A DNA stretch of 64,000 nucleotides from Kluyvera cryocrescens NBRC 102467. Lineage in GTDB: Bacteria; Pseudomonadota; Gammaproteobacteria; Enterobacterales; Enterobacteriaceae. A model generated the notes under the pieces. That model saw nothing but the letters and a program-made list of their open reading frames with translations, did not search any database and had not been told where the DNA came from. Below are positions 40,776 to 49,649 of this stretch, in pieces. The translations under genes and the position numbers were made by a program. Location: positions 47,762 to 111,761 of the forward strand of contig NZ_BCTM01000018.1 in the NCBI RefSeq assembly GCF_001571285.1, in the 5' to 3' direction. Numbering within the stretch: the stretch's first letter is position 1; each line of letters begins with the position of its first letter.

Positions 40776-41021
40776 TTACTGGGTACTGGTGGTCGTGCTG
40801 GTGGTGGTGGTGGTCCCGGTATTGGAACCGTCACCGCCAGCCGCTGCCAGCGCCATACCGACAGCAGAGCCTGCGGTGCTGGCGCTGGTGGCGGTTGAAC
40901 TCCCGGCAGACACGGACGTTGCAGCGACGCCAGCCGCTTCACCGGTTTCAATCGGTGCTGCGCTAGCGCTTGCCGCAGCAAACGCCGAAATGGCAAAAAT
41001 GCCATAGAGGATTTTCTTCAT
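40776..41021 (-). CDS. yjbE: YjbE, small secreted alanine/threonine-rich protein
   Basis: 81 residues (80 in E. coli). A signal peptide of about 22 residues ([19 protein letters not shown]) is followed by a low-complexity mature part rich in Ala, Gly, Ser and Thr that ends in a threonine run ([15 protein letters not shown]). It is the first gene of yjbEFGH. The biochemical role is unknown. The repeated GGT/GTC triplets in the tail make this region prone to slippage. A candidate RcsAB box lies about 240 bp upstream. Confidence 0.93.
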   Translation of the reverse strand: MKKILYGIFAISAFAAASASAAPIETGEAAGVAATSVSAGSSTATSASTAGSAVGMALAAAGGDGSNTGTTTTTSTTTSTQ

Positions 41022-41258
41022 AACAATTTCCCTTCAATGAATGAATGGATATTTGCCCAAGAGAATTCAGGCGTCATCGAGTATACACAACCAAATGAAT
41101 AGATTTGGCGCAGGAAAAATAGACAGGGGCACTTTAGGATAATAAGCAAAAGCAATAACACGAAATAAATATAACATTTAAAAACATATGCTTATTTATT
41201 AATTAAAAAATAGCAATATACGGTTATTCCGAAAGAGAAGGTAAGTTGAATGGATATT

Positions 41259-41272
41259 TAGGATTATGCTCA
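41259..41272 (-). promoter_or_regulatory. candidate RcsAB box upstream of yjbE
   Basis: Minus strand TGAGCATAATCCTA agrees with the RcsAB consensus TAAGAATATTCCTA at 11 of 14 positions. E. coli yjbE is Rcs-controlled, which makes the site plausible although it is far from the start. Confidence 0.4.
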
Positions 41273-41316
41273 ATGCCAATATTAGGCAAATTTCAGGAAT
41301 AAGCAGAATTATCTGA

Positions 41317-41346
41317 CAAAAAAAATGCCGGCATCAAGCCGGCATT
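41317..41346 (-). terminator. intrinsic terminator of pgi
   Basis: Minus strand AATGCCGGC / GCCGGCATT hairpin with a 5-base loop followed by a long T run. Confidence 0.93.
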
Positions 41347-41360
41347 GAGAATATATAACC

Positions 41361-43010
41361 TTACGCGCGCCAGGACTTATAACGGTTAATCAGACCGTTA
41401 GTCGAGCTGTCGTGGCTATCGATCGCTTTATCATCATTCAGCTCCGGCAGGATGCGGTTAGCCAGCTGTTTACCCAGCTCTACGCCCCATTGGTCGAAGG
41501 TAAAGATGTTCAGGATGGCGCCCTGAGTGAAGATTTTGTGTTCGTACAGTGCGATCAGTGCACCCAGGCTGTAAGGCGTGATTTCACGCAGCAGGATGGA
41601 GTTGGTCGGACGGTTGCCTTCGAACACTTTAAACGGCACCACGTAGTCCAGCGTAGCCGGATCTTTACCCTGGTCACGATATTCCTGCTCAACCACTTCA
41701 CGAGATTTGCCGAACGCCAGCGCTTCGGTCTGCGCGAAGAAGTTAGACAGCAGTTTCGGATGGTGGTCGGTCAGCGGGTTGTGGGTAATAGCCGGAGCGA
41801 TGAAATCGCACGGCACCACTTTCGTCCCCTGGTGAATCAGCTGGTAAAACGCGTGCTGGCCGTTGGTACCCGGCTCGCCCCAGATGATTGGGCCAGTCTG
41901 GTGTGCCACTTTGTTGCCGTTACGGTCAACGTACTTACCGTTGGACTCCATGTTGCCCTGCTGGAAGTACGCAGCAAAGCGGTGCATGTACTGATCGTAC
42001 GGCAGAATCGCTTCAGTTTCAGTGCCATAAAAATTGTTGTACCAGATGCCAATCAGCGCCAGCAGTACCGGCAGGTTTTTCTCAGCCGGCGTGGTGGAGA
42101 AGTGTTTGTCCATCGCATGGGCGCCGGACAGCAGCTGTACAAAGTTGTCAAAGCCAACGGACAGGATGATCGACAGACCAATCGCCGACCACAGAGAGTA
42201 GCGGCCACCAACCCAGTCCCAGAATTCAAACATGTTGGCAGTATCGATACCAAACTCAGACACCGCTTTACCGTTGGTAGACAGCGCCGCGAAGTGTTTC
42301 GCCACGTGCTTCTGGTCTACCGCACTCGCCAGGAACCAGTCGCGCGCGCTGTGGGCGTTGGTCATGGTCTCCTGAGTGGTAAAGGTTTTGGAAGCCACCA
42401 GGAACAGGGTGGTTTCTGGGTTCAGCGTCTTGAGCGTTTCAGCGATGTGGGTACCATCGACGTTAGAAACGAAGTGCATATTGAGATGGTTTTTGTACGG
42501 ACGCAGCGCTTCGGTCACCATGAATGGACCCAGGTCGGAGCCGCCGATACCGATGTTCACCACGTCGGTGATCGCTTTACCGGTATAGCCTTTCCACTGA
42601 CCGGAGATGATCGCTTCGGAGAACGACTTCATTTTCTCCAGCACCGCATTCACTTCTGGCATCACGTCTTTGCCATCAACCACAATCGGGGTATTGCTAC
42701 GGTTACGCAGCGCGACGTGCAGTACGGCACGGTCTTCGGTGCGGTTGATCTTTTCGCCCGAGAACATGGACTTGATAGCACCGCTCAGATCGGTCTCTTT
42801 GGCCAGATCCAGCAGCTTCGCCAGCGTCTCTTCGGTGATGCGGTTTTTAGAGAAATCGACCAGCATCTGATCGTCGAAGGTCGCGGAAAACTTAGCAAAA
42901 CGGTCACCATCTTTGGCGAACAGCTCCGCAATAGTAACGTCCTTCATTTCATCGAAGTGTTTCTGTAGTGCCTGCCACGCAGCGGTCTGCGTTGGGTTGA
43001 TGTTTTTCAT
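41361..43010 (-). CDS. pgi: Pgi, glucose-6-phosphate isomerase
   Basis: 549 residues, the E. coli length; start at 43010 ([19 protein letters not shown]), two codons inside the longest frame, as in K-12. Signature regions are [29 protein letters not shown], the [13 protein letters not shown] phosphate-binding loop, QGNMESNGK with the catalytic glutamate, and [18 protein letters not shown] with the catalytic histidine. It interconverts glucose 6-phosphate and fructose 6-phosphate in glycolysis. It is divergent from lysC across the long leader region. Confidence 0.98.
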   Translation of the reverse strand: MKNINPTQTAAWQALQKHFDEMKDVTIAELFAKDGDRFAKFSATFDDQMLVDFSKNRITEETLAKLLDLAKETDLSGAIKSMFSGEKINRTEDRAVLHVALRNRSNTPIVVDGKDVMPEVNAVLEKMKSFSEAIISGQWKGYTGKAITDVVNIGIGGSDLGPFMVTEALRPYKNHLNMHFVSNVDGTHIAETLKTLNPETTLFLVASKTFTTQETMTNAHSARDWFLASAVDQKHVAKHFAALSTNGKAVSEFGIDTANMFEFWDWVGGRYSLWSAIGLSIILSVGFDNFVQLLSGAHAMDKHFSTTPAEKNLPVLLALIGIWYNNFYGTETEAILPYDQYMHRFAAYFQQGNMESNGKYVDRNGNKVAHQTGPIIWGEPGTNGQHAFYQLIHQGTKVVPCDFIAPAITHNPLTDHHPKLLSNFFAQTEALAFGKSREVVEQEYRDQGKDPATLDYVVPFKVFEGNRPTNSILLREITPYSLGALIALYEHKIFTQGAILNIFTFDQWGVELGKQLANRILPELNDDKAIDSHDSSTNGLINRYKSWRA

Positions 43011-43566
43011 TAGCAATACCCTTCTGATTTAAAAATCGTAACTGTCCTCGATTGTAGCGCCAGTCACAAAAAATTGTGATGGTTTTAATGTTATCCCCCC
43101 TTCGGATGACAAAATCGCGCACAAAACAGACAAAAATATCGTCTTTATAAGCCCGATTACTACGGGCCACAGCTGCATGAAAAATCCGCATAACCCCAAC
43201 GTTGACAACCTACCCGCTAACCCTTTATTTATAAACGTACTACCTGCGCACGCGCAGGCCAGAAGAGGCGCGTTGCCCAGGTAAACGGTGTTTGAGGAAC
43301 CAGTCCTGTGAAAACATCTGAAGGGGAGCAACGCCGAGATGACTGAACTACCGGTTACGTTCACCATCGGCTACAGGGGCTGAATCCCCTGGGTTGTCAC
43401 CAGAAACGTTCGCAGTCGCACGTTTCGCAAGTGGTGGAGCACTTCTGGGTGAAATCGTAGTTGTTTATCGCTCTGCGCCCACCCGTCTTTCGCTCTTCCC
43501 TTGTGCCAAGGCTGAATAATTTGGACTGACTCAGATAAGTCAGCCCTCCCCTGACACGAGGTTATT
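43011..43566. other. pgi-lysC intergenic region
   Basis: 556 bp without protein genes. From left to right: the pgi promoter region (43011-43200), a lysC promoter candidate with TTGACA at 43202-43207 and an A/T-rich -10 region near 43224-43233, the lysine riboswitch, and its expression platform up to the lysC start. Short open frames here are accidental. Confidence 0.8.
43236..43455 (+). ncRNA. lysine riboswitch (L box) of lysC
   Basis: The leader matches the E. coli lysC lysine riboswitch block by block: GTACTACCTGCGC, GCGCAGGCCAGAAGAGGCGCG, the GGTGTTTGAGGAACCAGTCCTGTGAAAAC arm (43292 on), GGGGCTGAATCCCCTGGGTTGTCACC, and GTTTCGCAAGTGGTGGAGCACTTCTGGGTGAAA at the closing end. Lysine binding lowers lysC translation and exposes RNase E sites in E. 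coli. The bases after 43455 up to the ACGAGG site form the switching part. Confidence 0.95.
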
Positions 43567-44916
43567 ATGACAGCATTAGTAGTCGCCAAATTTGGCGGAA
43601 CCAGCGTAGCCGATTTTGATGCTATGAACCGCAGCGCCGACGTGGTGCTTTCTGACGCCAGCGTGCGCGTTGTTGTGCTGTCGGCCTCTGCGGGCGTCAC
43701 CAACCTGCTGGTCGCCCTGGCTGAAGGCCTGGAAGCCAGCGAGCGCCAGGCTAAACTCGATGCGATTCGCGCCATTCAGTATGCCGTCCTCGAGCGCCTC
43801 TCTAATCCAGCGGTTATCCGCGATGAAATTGAACGTCTGCTGGAAAATCTGGCCGCTCTGGCAGAAACCGCGGCGAGCGAAACGTCTACCGCCCTGACCG
43901 ACGACCTGGTCAGCCACGGCGAGCTGATGTCGACCCTACTATTTGTGGAAATCCTGCGCGAACGTCGCGTTCAGGCACAGTGGTTTGACGTGCGTAAAGT
44001 GATGCGTACCAGCGATCGATTCGGCCGCGCCGAACCGGATGTTGCCGCACTGTCTGAGCTGGCAACCCAGCTACTGGCGCCACGTCTGAGCGAAGGGCTG
44101 ATCATTACCCAGGGCTTTATCGGGAGCGAAAGCAAAGGCCGCACCACCACGCTGGGTCGCGGCGGTAGCGACTACACCGCAGCCCTGCTTGGCGAAGCGC
44201 TGCACGCTACTCGCGTCGATATCTGGACCGATGTACCGGGTATCTACACCACCGACCCGCGCGTAGTGCCAGCAGCAAAACGCATTGATGAAATTGCCTT
44301 TGAAGAGGCCGCTGAGCTTGCGACCTTTGGCGCGAAAGTCCTGCACCCGGCTACGCTGCTGCCGGCCGTGCGCAGCGATATCCCAGTATTCGTCGGCTCC
44401 AGCAAAGACCCGAAAGCGGGCGGTACGCTGGTGTGCAATGAAACCGCTAACCCGCCGCTGTTCCGTGCGCTGGCGCTGCGTCGTAAACAAACGCTGCTGA
44501 CCCTGCACAGCCTGAATATGCTGCACTCCCGCGGCTTCCTTGCAGAAGTATTCGGCATTCTGGCGCGCCACAATATCTCCGTAGATTTGATTACCACCTC
44601 GGAAGTGAGCGTGGCGTTAACGCTCGATACCACCGGCTCTACCTCCACCGGCGATACGCTGCTAACGCAGTCCCTGCTGATGGAACTGTCGGCGCTGTGC
44701 CGCGTTGAAGTGGAAGAGAATCTGGCGCTGGTCGCGCTGATTGGCAACGACCTGTCAAAAGCCTGCGGCGTGGGCAAAGAGGTATTTGGCGTTCTGGAAC
44801 CGTTCAACATCCGCATGATTTGCTACGGCGCATCCAGCCATAACCTGTGTTTCCTGGTGCCGGGTGCGGAAGCGGAGCAGGTGGTGCAGAAACTTCACCA
44901 TAATTTATTTGAATAA
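43567..44916 (+). CDS. lysC: LysC, lysine-sensitive aspartate kinase III
   Basis: 449 residues. The kinase domain starts with KFGGTSVADFDAM (residues 8-20); TLGRGGSDYTAALL and DVPGIYTTDPRVVP bind ATP and aspartate. Two C-terminal ACT domains (about 310-449) bind lysine for feedback inhibition. It phosphorylates aspartate in the first step to lysine, threonine and methionine. It is controlled both by the lysine riboswitch at RNA level and by allosteric inhibition. The ATG follows ACGAGGTTATT. A strong terminator follows the stop. Confidence 0.98.
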   Translation: MTALVVAKFGGTSVADFDAMNRSADVVLSDASVRVVVLSASAGVTNLLVALAEGLEASERQAKLDAIRAIQYAVLERLSNPAVIRDEIERLLENLAALAETAASETSTALTDDLVSHGELMSTLLFVEILRERRVQAQWFDVRKVMRTSDRFGRAEPDVAALSELATQLLAPRLSEGLIITQGFIGSESKGRTTTLGRGGSDYTAALLGEALHATRVDIWTDVPGIYTTDPRVVPAAKRIDEIAFEEAAELATFGAKVLHPATLLPAVRSDIPVFVGSSKDPKAGGTLVCNETANPPLFRALALRRKQTLLTLHSLNMLHSRGFLAEVFGILARHNISVDLITTSEVSVALTLDTTGSTSTGDTLLTQSLLMELSALCRVEVEENLALVALIGNDLSKACGVGKEVFGVLEPFNIRMICYGASSHNLCFLVPGAEAEQVVQKLHHNLFE

Positions 44917-44945
44917 TATTTCAGCACGCGATAAACAATAACTAT

Positions 44946-44970
44946 AGCCGGGCTCGAACCCGGCTTTTTT
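44946..44970 (+). terminator. intrinsic terminator of lysC
   Basis: AGCCGGG / CCCGGCT hairpin with a 6-base loop followed by TTTTTT. Confidence 0.95.
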
Positions 44971-44995
44971 ATAACAACACAACATCAATAGACAC

Positions 44996-45236
44996 AAAAT
45001 CATTCAAGTTGATTCGCAACACGCTTGCGCTGGCCCCGAAGGGGCGAGGCTGTAAGGCGAGTAACGCGGCAGGCAAGCGACAAATTCGTCAGGAGCGAAT
45101 TTGACCAGCCGAAGGCTGGCCTCTGGTGAGGGACATAGATGTCCCTCATTAATCCCCCGGGAGCGTACATAAGTACGCGACTGGGATGAGAGCGCGCAGC
45201 CAACGTACAAGCAGCTTGAAGGAAGAAGTGTATAAA
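44996..45236. repeat. enlarged ERIC-type intergenic repeat
   Basis: The right half matches the ERIC core (ATCCCCCGGGAGCGTACATAAG, then GACTGGGATGAG, then GCAGCCAACGTACAAGCAGCTTGAAGGA) and the left end has the mirror terminus TTCAAGTTG, giving TTCAAGYTG arms at both ends. ERIC units are usually about 127 bp; this one is about 240 bp because the left half holds extra short hairpins: GGCCCCGAAGGGGC, CAAATTCG..CGAATTTG, CCAGCCGAAGGCTGG and GAGGGACATAGATGTCCCTC. It fills most of the 336-bp gap between lysC and the next gene. Confidence 0.8.
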
Positions 45237-45252
45237 TCGCAAGGAATACAAT

Positions 45253-46179
45253 ATGCTCGCCGTTCTCACCCGGCTGTTCCCGTTATGGGCGCTGCTGCTT
45301 TCTGTTATTGCCTACTTCACGCCGTCAACCTTCACGCCGATTGGTCCGCTGGTGCCTTCACTGCTAATGCTGATTATGTTCGGTATGGGCGTGCACCTGA
45401 AAGTGGACGATTTTAAACGCGTACTGTCACGCCCGGCCCCGGTCGCGGCGGGGATTTTTCTGCACTACCTGGTGATGCCGCTCGCCGCCTGGCTGCTGGC
45501 CCTGGCATTCCATATGCCGCCGGAGCTTTCCGCCGGAATGGTGCTGGTCGGCAGCGTCGCCAGCGGTACGGCATCTAACGTGATGATCTATCTGGCGAAA
45601 GGGGATGTCGCGCTGTCAGTGACGATCTCTTCCGTCTCCACCCTGGTTGGCGTTGTCGCCACGCCGCTGCTCACCCGTCTGTACGTCGATGCGCATATTC
45701 AGGTCGATGTGATGGGTATGCTACTGAGTATTCTGCAAATTGTGGTGATCCCGATTGCACTGGGCCTGGTGATTCATCACCTGTTCCCGCGCGTCGTGAA
45801 GGCGGTTGAACCTTATCTGCCGGCATTCTCTATGGTCTGCATTCTGGCGATCATCAGCGCCGTGGTGGCCGGATCCGCATCGCATATCGCTTCGGTAGGT
45901 TTTGTGGTCATTATCGCGGTGATTCTGCATAACACCATCGGCCTACTCGGCGGTTACTGGGGTGGTCGACTGTTCGGCTTTGATGAGTCCACCTGCCGAA
46001 CGCTGGCGATTGAAGTCGGAATGCAGAACTCCGGGCTGGCAGCTGCCTTAGGCAAAATCTACTTTGGGCCGCTGGCCGCGCTGCCCGGCGCGCTGTTCTC
46101 AGTTTGGCATAACCTGTCCGGCTCGCTGTTGGCGGGTTACTGGTCCGGCAAGCCTATCGAAAATAAAAAGCGCAAATAA
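45253..46179 (+). CDS. panS: BASS-family sodium symporter, PanS-like (pantoate/ketopantoate transport)
   Basis: 308 residues with about ten membrane helices in the bile acid:sodium symporter (BASS) fold. Typical blocks: [70 protein letters not shown], and [19 protein letters not shown], which carry the crossover sodium-site residues. PanS, described in Salmonella, is a BASS member that takes up pantoate and ketopantoate. The symbol rests on overall resemblance and on the lysC-yjbD setting, so treat it as likely rather than sure. AAGGA precedes the ATG. Just after the stop there is a GCCCGTTCG/CGAACGGGC hairpin (46186-46211) without a T run. Confidence 0.75.
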   Translation: MLAVLTRLFPLWALLLSVIAYFTPSTFTPIGPLVPSLLMLIMFGMGVHLKVDDFKRVLSRPAPVAAGIFLHYLVMPLAAWLLALAFHMPPELSAGMVLVGSVASGTASNVMIYLAKGDVALSVTISSVSTLVGVVATPLLTRLYVDAHIQVDVMGMLLSILQIVVIPIALGLVIHHLFPRVVKAVEPYLPAFSMVCILAIISAVVAGSASHIASVGFVVIIAVILHNTIGLLGGYWGGRLFGFDESTCRTLAIEVGMQNSGLAAALGKIYFGPLAALPGALFSVWHNLSGSLLAGYWSGKPIENKKRK

Positions 46180-46280
46180 CGCACAGCCCGTTCGGGACTT
46201 CACGAACGGGCGATAATTCCCTGTCGAATTCCCGCCGCTTTGCCGTACACTGGGTAAACCATCCGATAGAGGGCACCCCT

Positions 46281-46553
46281 ATGGCACTCCCCCGCATTAC
46301 GCAAAAAGAGATGACCGAGCGCGAACAGCGTGAACTGAAAACGCTGCTCGACCGCGCGCGCATCGCGCATGGCCGCCTGCTCACCAACGCAGAAACCAAT
46401 AGCGTGAAAAAGGAGTACATCGATAAGCTGATGGTAGAACGAGAAGCCGAAGCCAAAAAAGCCCGCCAGTTGAAGAAGAAGCAGGCTTATAAGCCGGATA
46501 CCGAAAGTTCATTTTCGTGGTCGGCGAATACGCCGACGCGCGGTAGACGTTAA
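46281..46553 (+). CDS. yjbD: YjbD, small DUF3811 protein
   Basis: 90 residues, nearly identical to K-12 YjbD ([74 protein letters not shown]). It is highly charged with a long helix and a basic patch. No function is known. It is convergent with rluF and the two genes overlap by four bases at their stops, so their coding ends are locked together. Confidence 0.95.
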   Translation: MALPRITQKEMTEREQRELKTLLDRARIAHGRLLTNAETNSVKKEYIDKLMVEREAEAKKARQLKKKQAYKPDTESSFSWSANTPTRGRR

Positions 46554-47422
46554 CGCCCTTTCTTTTTACGCCCCGGTGACACGAAGCGTTTACCGTTCGA
46601 CGCCGGGCGCGCGGGTTTTTCGTTGGTTTTTTCCATCTTCACCACCGGACGCTTAATGCCCGCGGTTTTCGGCTTGGCCTTCGGTTTTGGTTTGGCTTCC
46701 GACGATGACCCCTCAATCAACTTGAAGAGATCGATAAGCTCGTCATCGGTCAAATCGCGCCATTCCCCCAGCGGGATCCCGGCCAGGCTGACGTTCATGA
46801 TGCGCGTACGTTCAAGCTTGGTGACTTCAAAACCAAAATGTTCGCACATGCGGCGAATCTGGCGGTTCAGCCCCTGAACCAGAGTGATTCGGAAGACGAA
46901 CGGCGCCTCTTTCTTCACCTTGCACTTCTTGGTCACCGTACCCAGAATCGGCACGCCCGCCCCCATCCCACGAATAAAGTCATCGGTCACCGGCTTATCT
47001 ACCGTCACCAGATACTCTTTTTCGTGATCGTTACCGGCACGCAGGATCTTGTTCACCAGATCGCCGTGGTTGGTCAGGAAAATCAGCCCCTGCGAGTCTT
47101 TGTCCAGGCGGCCGATCGGGAAGATACGCTTGCTGTGGTTGACGAAATCAACAATGTTGTCGCGCTCGCCGTCTTCCGTGGTACTCACAATGCCGACAGG
47201 TTTGTTTAGCGCAATCAGCACTAAATCATCCGCTTCCCGCGGCTCAATCAACTGACCGTTAACCTTCACCACATCGCCCGGCTTCACCTGATCGCCAATC
47301 GTGGCGCGCTTGCCGTTAAGGAACACGTTACCTTGTTCGATATAGCGATCGGCCTCACGGCGTGAGCAAATCCCGCTTTCGCTGATGTATTTATTTAATC
47401 GGGTTGATGAGTCTGGCAGCAT
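46550..47422 (-). CDS. rluF: RluF, 23S rRNA pseudouridine synthase
   Basis: 290 residues, as in E. coli. An N-terminal S4 RNA-binding domain ([30 protein letters not shown]) is followed by the RsuA-type catalytic domain with the aspartate in [28 protein letters not shown] and the closing [25 protein letters not shown] basic lysine-rich tail ends GRKKKGR. It modifies U2604 of 23S rRNA. The ATG at 47422 follows CAGGAG; upstream in-frame codons are not coding. Confidence 0.97.
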   Translation of the reverse strand: MLPDSSTRLNKYISESGICSRREADRYIEQGNVFLNGKRATIGDQVKPGDVVKVNGQLIEPREADDLVLIALNKPVGIVSTTEDGERDNIVDFVNHSKRIFPIGRLDKDSQGLIFLTNHGDLVNKILRAGNDHEKEYLVTVDKPVTDDFIRGMGAGVPILGTVTKKCKVKKEAPFVFRITLVQGLNRQIRRMCEHFGFEVTKLERTRIMNVSLAGIPLGEWRDLTDDELIDLFKLIEGSSSEAKPKPKAKPKTAGIKRPVVKMEKTNEKPARPASNGKRFVSPGRKKKGR

Positions 47423-47508
47423 AAATTCTCCTGTAAAAGCGAAATATACCTCACCTTGGCGGTGAGGAAAAAGAGTCCGCCGGAAATCAGTGCCAATATC
47501 CTGCGGTC

Positions 47509-47526
47509 TTTGCACAAACGTGCAAA
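47509..47526. promoter_or_regulatory. palindromic operator candidate O1 of the SorC-type regulator
   Basis: TTTGCAC-AAAC-GTGCAAA, with perfect seven-base arms. It is the first of two like sites upstream of the regulator gene, 101 bp from the second, centre to centre. Confidence 0.6.
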
Positions 47527-47609
47527 ATCACCCTCTACCCTCATGAATAAAAGAACCTTGAACTCACCGAATGATGGCGCTATACCAGATCGATAATCGC
47601 CTTTTATGT

Positions 47610-47627
47610 TTTGCACATATGTGCAGG
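47610..47627. promoter_or_regulatory. palindromic operator candidate O2, overlapping the ribosome-binding site
   Basis: TTTGCAC-ATAT-GTGCAGG shares the TTTGCAC-N4-GTGCA pattern with O1; the inner 14 bases TGCACATATGTGCA are a perfect palindrome. It runs into the AGGAG ribosome-binding site at 47625-47629, so bound protein would block expression. Confidence 0.6.
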
Positions 47628-47641
47628 AGTCCGTGAGCGCA

Positions 47642-48565
47642 ATGGAAAACAGTGACGATATACGGTTGATCGTGAAAATCGCCCAGCTCTACTACGAGCA
47701 GGAGATGACGCAGGCGCAGATCGCGCAAACGCTCGGTATTTACCGTACGACCATCAGCCGGTTGTTGAAACGCGGGCGCGAACTGGGGATTGTCAGCATC
47801 GCCATCAACTATGACTACAACGACAGCCTGTGGCTGGAGCAACAGCTCAAGCTGAAATTTGGCCTGAAAGAGGCCGTGGTGGCGCCGCAGGAGAGCGAAA
47901 TCGGGCTGTACGGCGCTCATCTGGTGGAAAGACTGCTGACGCCCGGCATGATTGTCGGGTTTGGCTGGGGACGGGGCGTCAGCGCGCTGGTTGAGCAATT
48001 GTCGCCATCGAGTCAGCCTCACCGCCTGGTGTGCGTCCCGGTGGTCGGCGGGCCGGCGGGCAAGCTGCCTAGCCGTTTTCACGTCAACACCCTCACCTAC
48101 AGCGCGGCAAGCCGGCTAAAAGCAGAATCACATCTCGCTGATTTTCCTGCATTGCTGGATAACGCCACGATTCGCAACGGCATTATGCAATCCCAACACT
48201 TCAAAACCATTGCCGAATACTGGCAACGGCTGGACATCGCCCTGGTGGGTATTGGCTCTCCGGCAATTCGCCACGGTGCAAACTGGCAGGCTTTCTACGG
48301 TAATGAGCAAAGCGACGATCTGGTCGTCCGCCAGGTCGCGGGGGATATCTGCTCACGATTCTTTGATAGCGAAGGACAACTCGTCCATACCACGATGCAG
48401 GAAAAGACGCTCGCCATTGAACTGGCAGCCCTGCGCAAGGCCCGTTACGCCATCGGCATTGCCTACGGTGAGGAAAAACAAGCGGCCCTGCTCGGCGCGC
48501 TGCGCGGCAAACACATCAACAGCCTGGTCACCGACCGGGCAACCGCTGAATATTTAGTGCAGTAA
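47642..48565 (+). CDS. SorC/DeoR-type sugar-binding transcriptional regulator
   Basis: 307 residues from the ATG at 47642 (MENSDDIRLIVKIAQLYYEQ). The helix-turn-helix lies near 21-45 (MTQAQIAQTLGIYRTTISRLLKRGRELGIV), then the SorC effector domain with GLKEAVVAP, AHLVERLLTPGMIVGFGWGRGVSALVEQL, CVPVVGGPAG, DIALVGIGSPA and GDICSRFFD. Effectors of the family are phosphorylated sugars or sugar acids. An in-frame GTG three codons earlier is only 3 bases from AGGAG; the ATG has 12-base spacing, so the start is slightly uncertain. Two matched palindromes upstream suggest autoregulation. It lies 20 bp before the shikimate-dehydrogenase-like gene, probably one operon. Confidence 0.85.
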   Translation: MENSDDIRLIVKIAQLYYEQEMTQAQIAQTLGIYRTTISRLLKRGRELGIVSIAINYDYNDSLWLEQQLKLKFGLKEAVVAPQESEIGLYGAHLVERLLTPGMIVGFGWGRGVSALVEQLSPSSQPHRLVCVPVVGGPAGKLPSRFHVNTLTYSAASRLKAESHLADFPALLDNATIRNGIMQSQHFKTIAEYWQRLDIALVGIGSPAIRHGANWQAFYGNEQSDDLVVRQVAGDICSRFFDSEGQLVHTTMQEKTLAIELAALRKARYAIGIAYGEEKQAALLGALRGKHINSLVTDRATAEYLVQ

Positions 48566-48585
48566 TACAAAACGAGGACATGACC

Positions 48586-49398
48586 ATGATCAACCGCGAT
48601 ACTCAACTGTGCATGTCGCTTGCCGGGCGCCCCGGCAACTTCGGTACGCGTTTTCATAACTACCTTTATGCAAAGCTGGGGCTGAATTTTATCTACAAAG
48701 CCTTCACTACCCAGGATATTGAAGCGGCAGTCAAAGGCGTTCGCGCCCTTGGCATTCGCGGCTGTGCGGTCTCCATGCCGTTTAAAGAAAGCTGCATGGT
48801 CTTTCTCGACGCCATCGATCCTTCAGCCAAAGTTATCGACTCTGTGAATACTATCGTCAACGATGAAGGCAAACTGACCGGATTCAACACCGACTATATC
48901 GCGGTCAAAAGTCTGATTATCAGCCATCAACTGGATACATCCGCTCGCGTGATGATCCGCGGCAGCGGCGGTATGGGGAAAGCGGTGATTGCCGCCTTCC
49001 GCGATGCTGGCTTTCGCGATGTGATTATCGCCGCGCGCAATGAAGCCAACGGCATGGCGCTGGCACAGCAATATGGTTTTCAGTGGCAGGCACAGCCGGA
49101 AGCCAGCGGGATCGACATTCTGGTTAACGTCACGCCGCTAGGCATGGCGGGCGGAAATGAAAGCGAGAGCCTGGCCTTCAGTGAAGCGATGGTCGAGCGC
49201 GCTGGCGTGGTGTTCGACGTGGTGGCACTACCGCCGGAAACGCCGGTGATAAAACTGGCGCAGCGTCTGGGGAAAAAGACCATCAGCGGGGCGGAAGTGA
49301 TTGCGCTGCAAGCCGTTGAACAGTTCGTCATGTATACCGGCGTGCGCCCCGATGCCGAGCTGGTGGCTGAAGCGGCGAAGTTTGCACGGGAAGGGTAA
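48586..49398 (+). CDS. shikimate dehydrogenase-like protein (SdhL/HI0607 class)
   Basis: 270 residues. The N-terminal substrate domain has GCAVSMPFKESC with the catalytic lysine Lys67 and SVNTIVNDEGKLTGFNTDY with Asp103. The Rossmann part has RGSGGMGKAVIAAF (about 125-138) and ends with ISGAEVIALQAVEQF. It strongly recalls Haemophilus HI0607, the SdhL class, whose members bind shikimate but with weak activity compared with AroE, and whose true substrate is unclear. The start at 48586 follows GAGGA by 7 bases; the ATG two codons earlier is too close. It lies in tandem with a SorC-type regulator between rluF and pepE, where K-12 has neither gene. Confidence 0.85.
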   Translation: MINRDTQLCMSLAGRPGNFGTRFHNYLYAKLGLNFIYKAFTTQDIEAAVKGVRALGIRGCAVSMPFKESCMVFLDAIDPSAKVIDSVNTIVNDEGKLTGFNTDYIAVKSLIISHQLDTSARVMIRGSGGMGKAVIAAFRDAGFRDVIIAARNEANGMALAQQYGFQWQAQPEASGIDILVNVTPLGMAGGNESESLAFSEAMVERAGVVFDVVALPPETPVIKLAQRLGKKTISGAEVIALQAVEQFVMYTGVRPDAELVAEAAKFAREG

Positions 49399-49649
49399 AC
49401 AGCATGAGCGCCTTAACCGGCGCTCGAATAGCCGTCGATCGCCCCGTCGCTTCGCCCTTTATGATGCAAGGCCCGACACCCGCTCGCCCAGTTCTTTGAT
49501 AGGTATTCCAGCCATCACCTGCATCATGCTCGGCAAGCCATTCCTGCGAGCAGCATTGCGCAACATCGTGAACCCCATCAGTGAGCCGTCGGACGTAGAG
49601 TGATAACATCCTGCCCTGACTGATTATTTTCTAATTAAAGGGATAAACC

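Larger units (their letters stand above)
41022..41360. other. A/T-rich intergenic region upstream of yjbE
   Basis: 340 bp without a convincing gene, strongly A/T-rich around 41140-41220. It should hold the yjbE promoter (minus strand), the candidate RcsAB box at 41259-41272, and the pgi terminator at its right end. No other structure was noticed. Confidence 0.7.

Noticed and set aside
41412..42968. 518-codon open frame on the plus strand inside pgi
   Set aside because: Antisense shadow of pgi; no ribosome-binding site and no recognisable domain.
43029..43775. Minus-strand open frames across the lysC leader
   Set aside because: They cover the lysine riboswitch and the lysC start; conservation of the region is explained by the RNA aptamer.
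49328..49609. 93-codon minus-strand frame in the gap before pepE
   Set aside because: No family resemblance, no ribosome-binding site, and it overlaps the 3-prime end of the shikimate-dehydrogenase-like gene; the 49399-49649 gap is left as having no visible gene.
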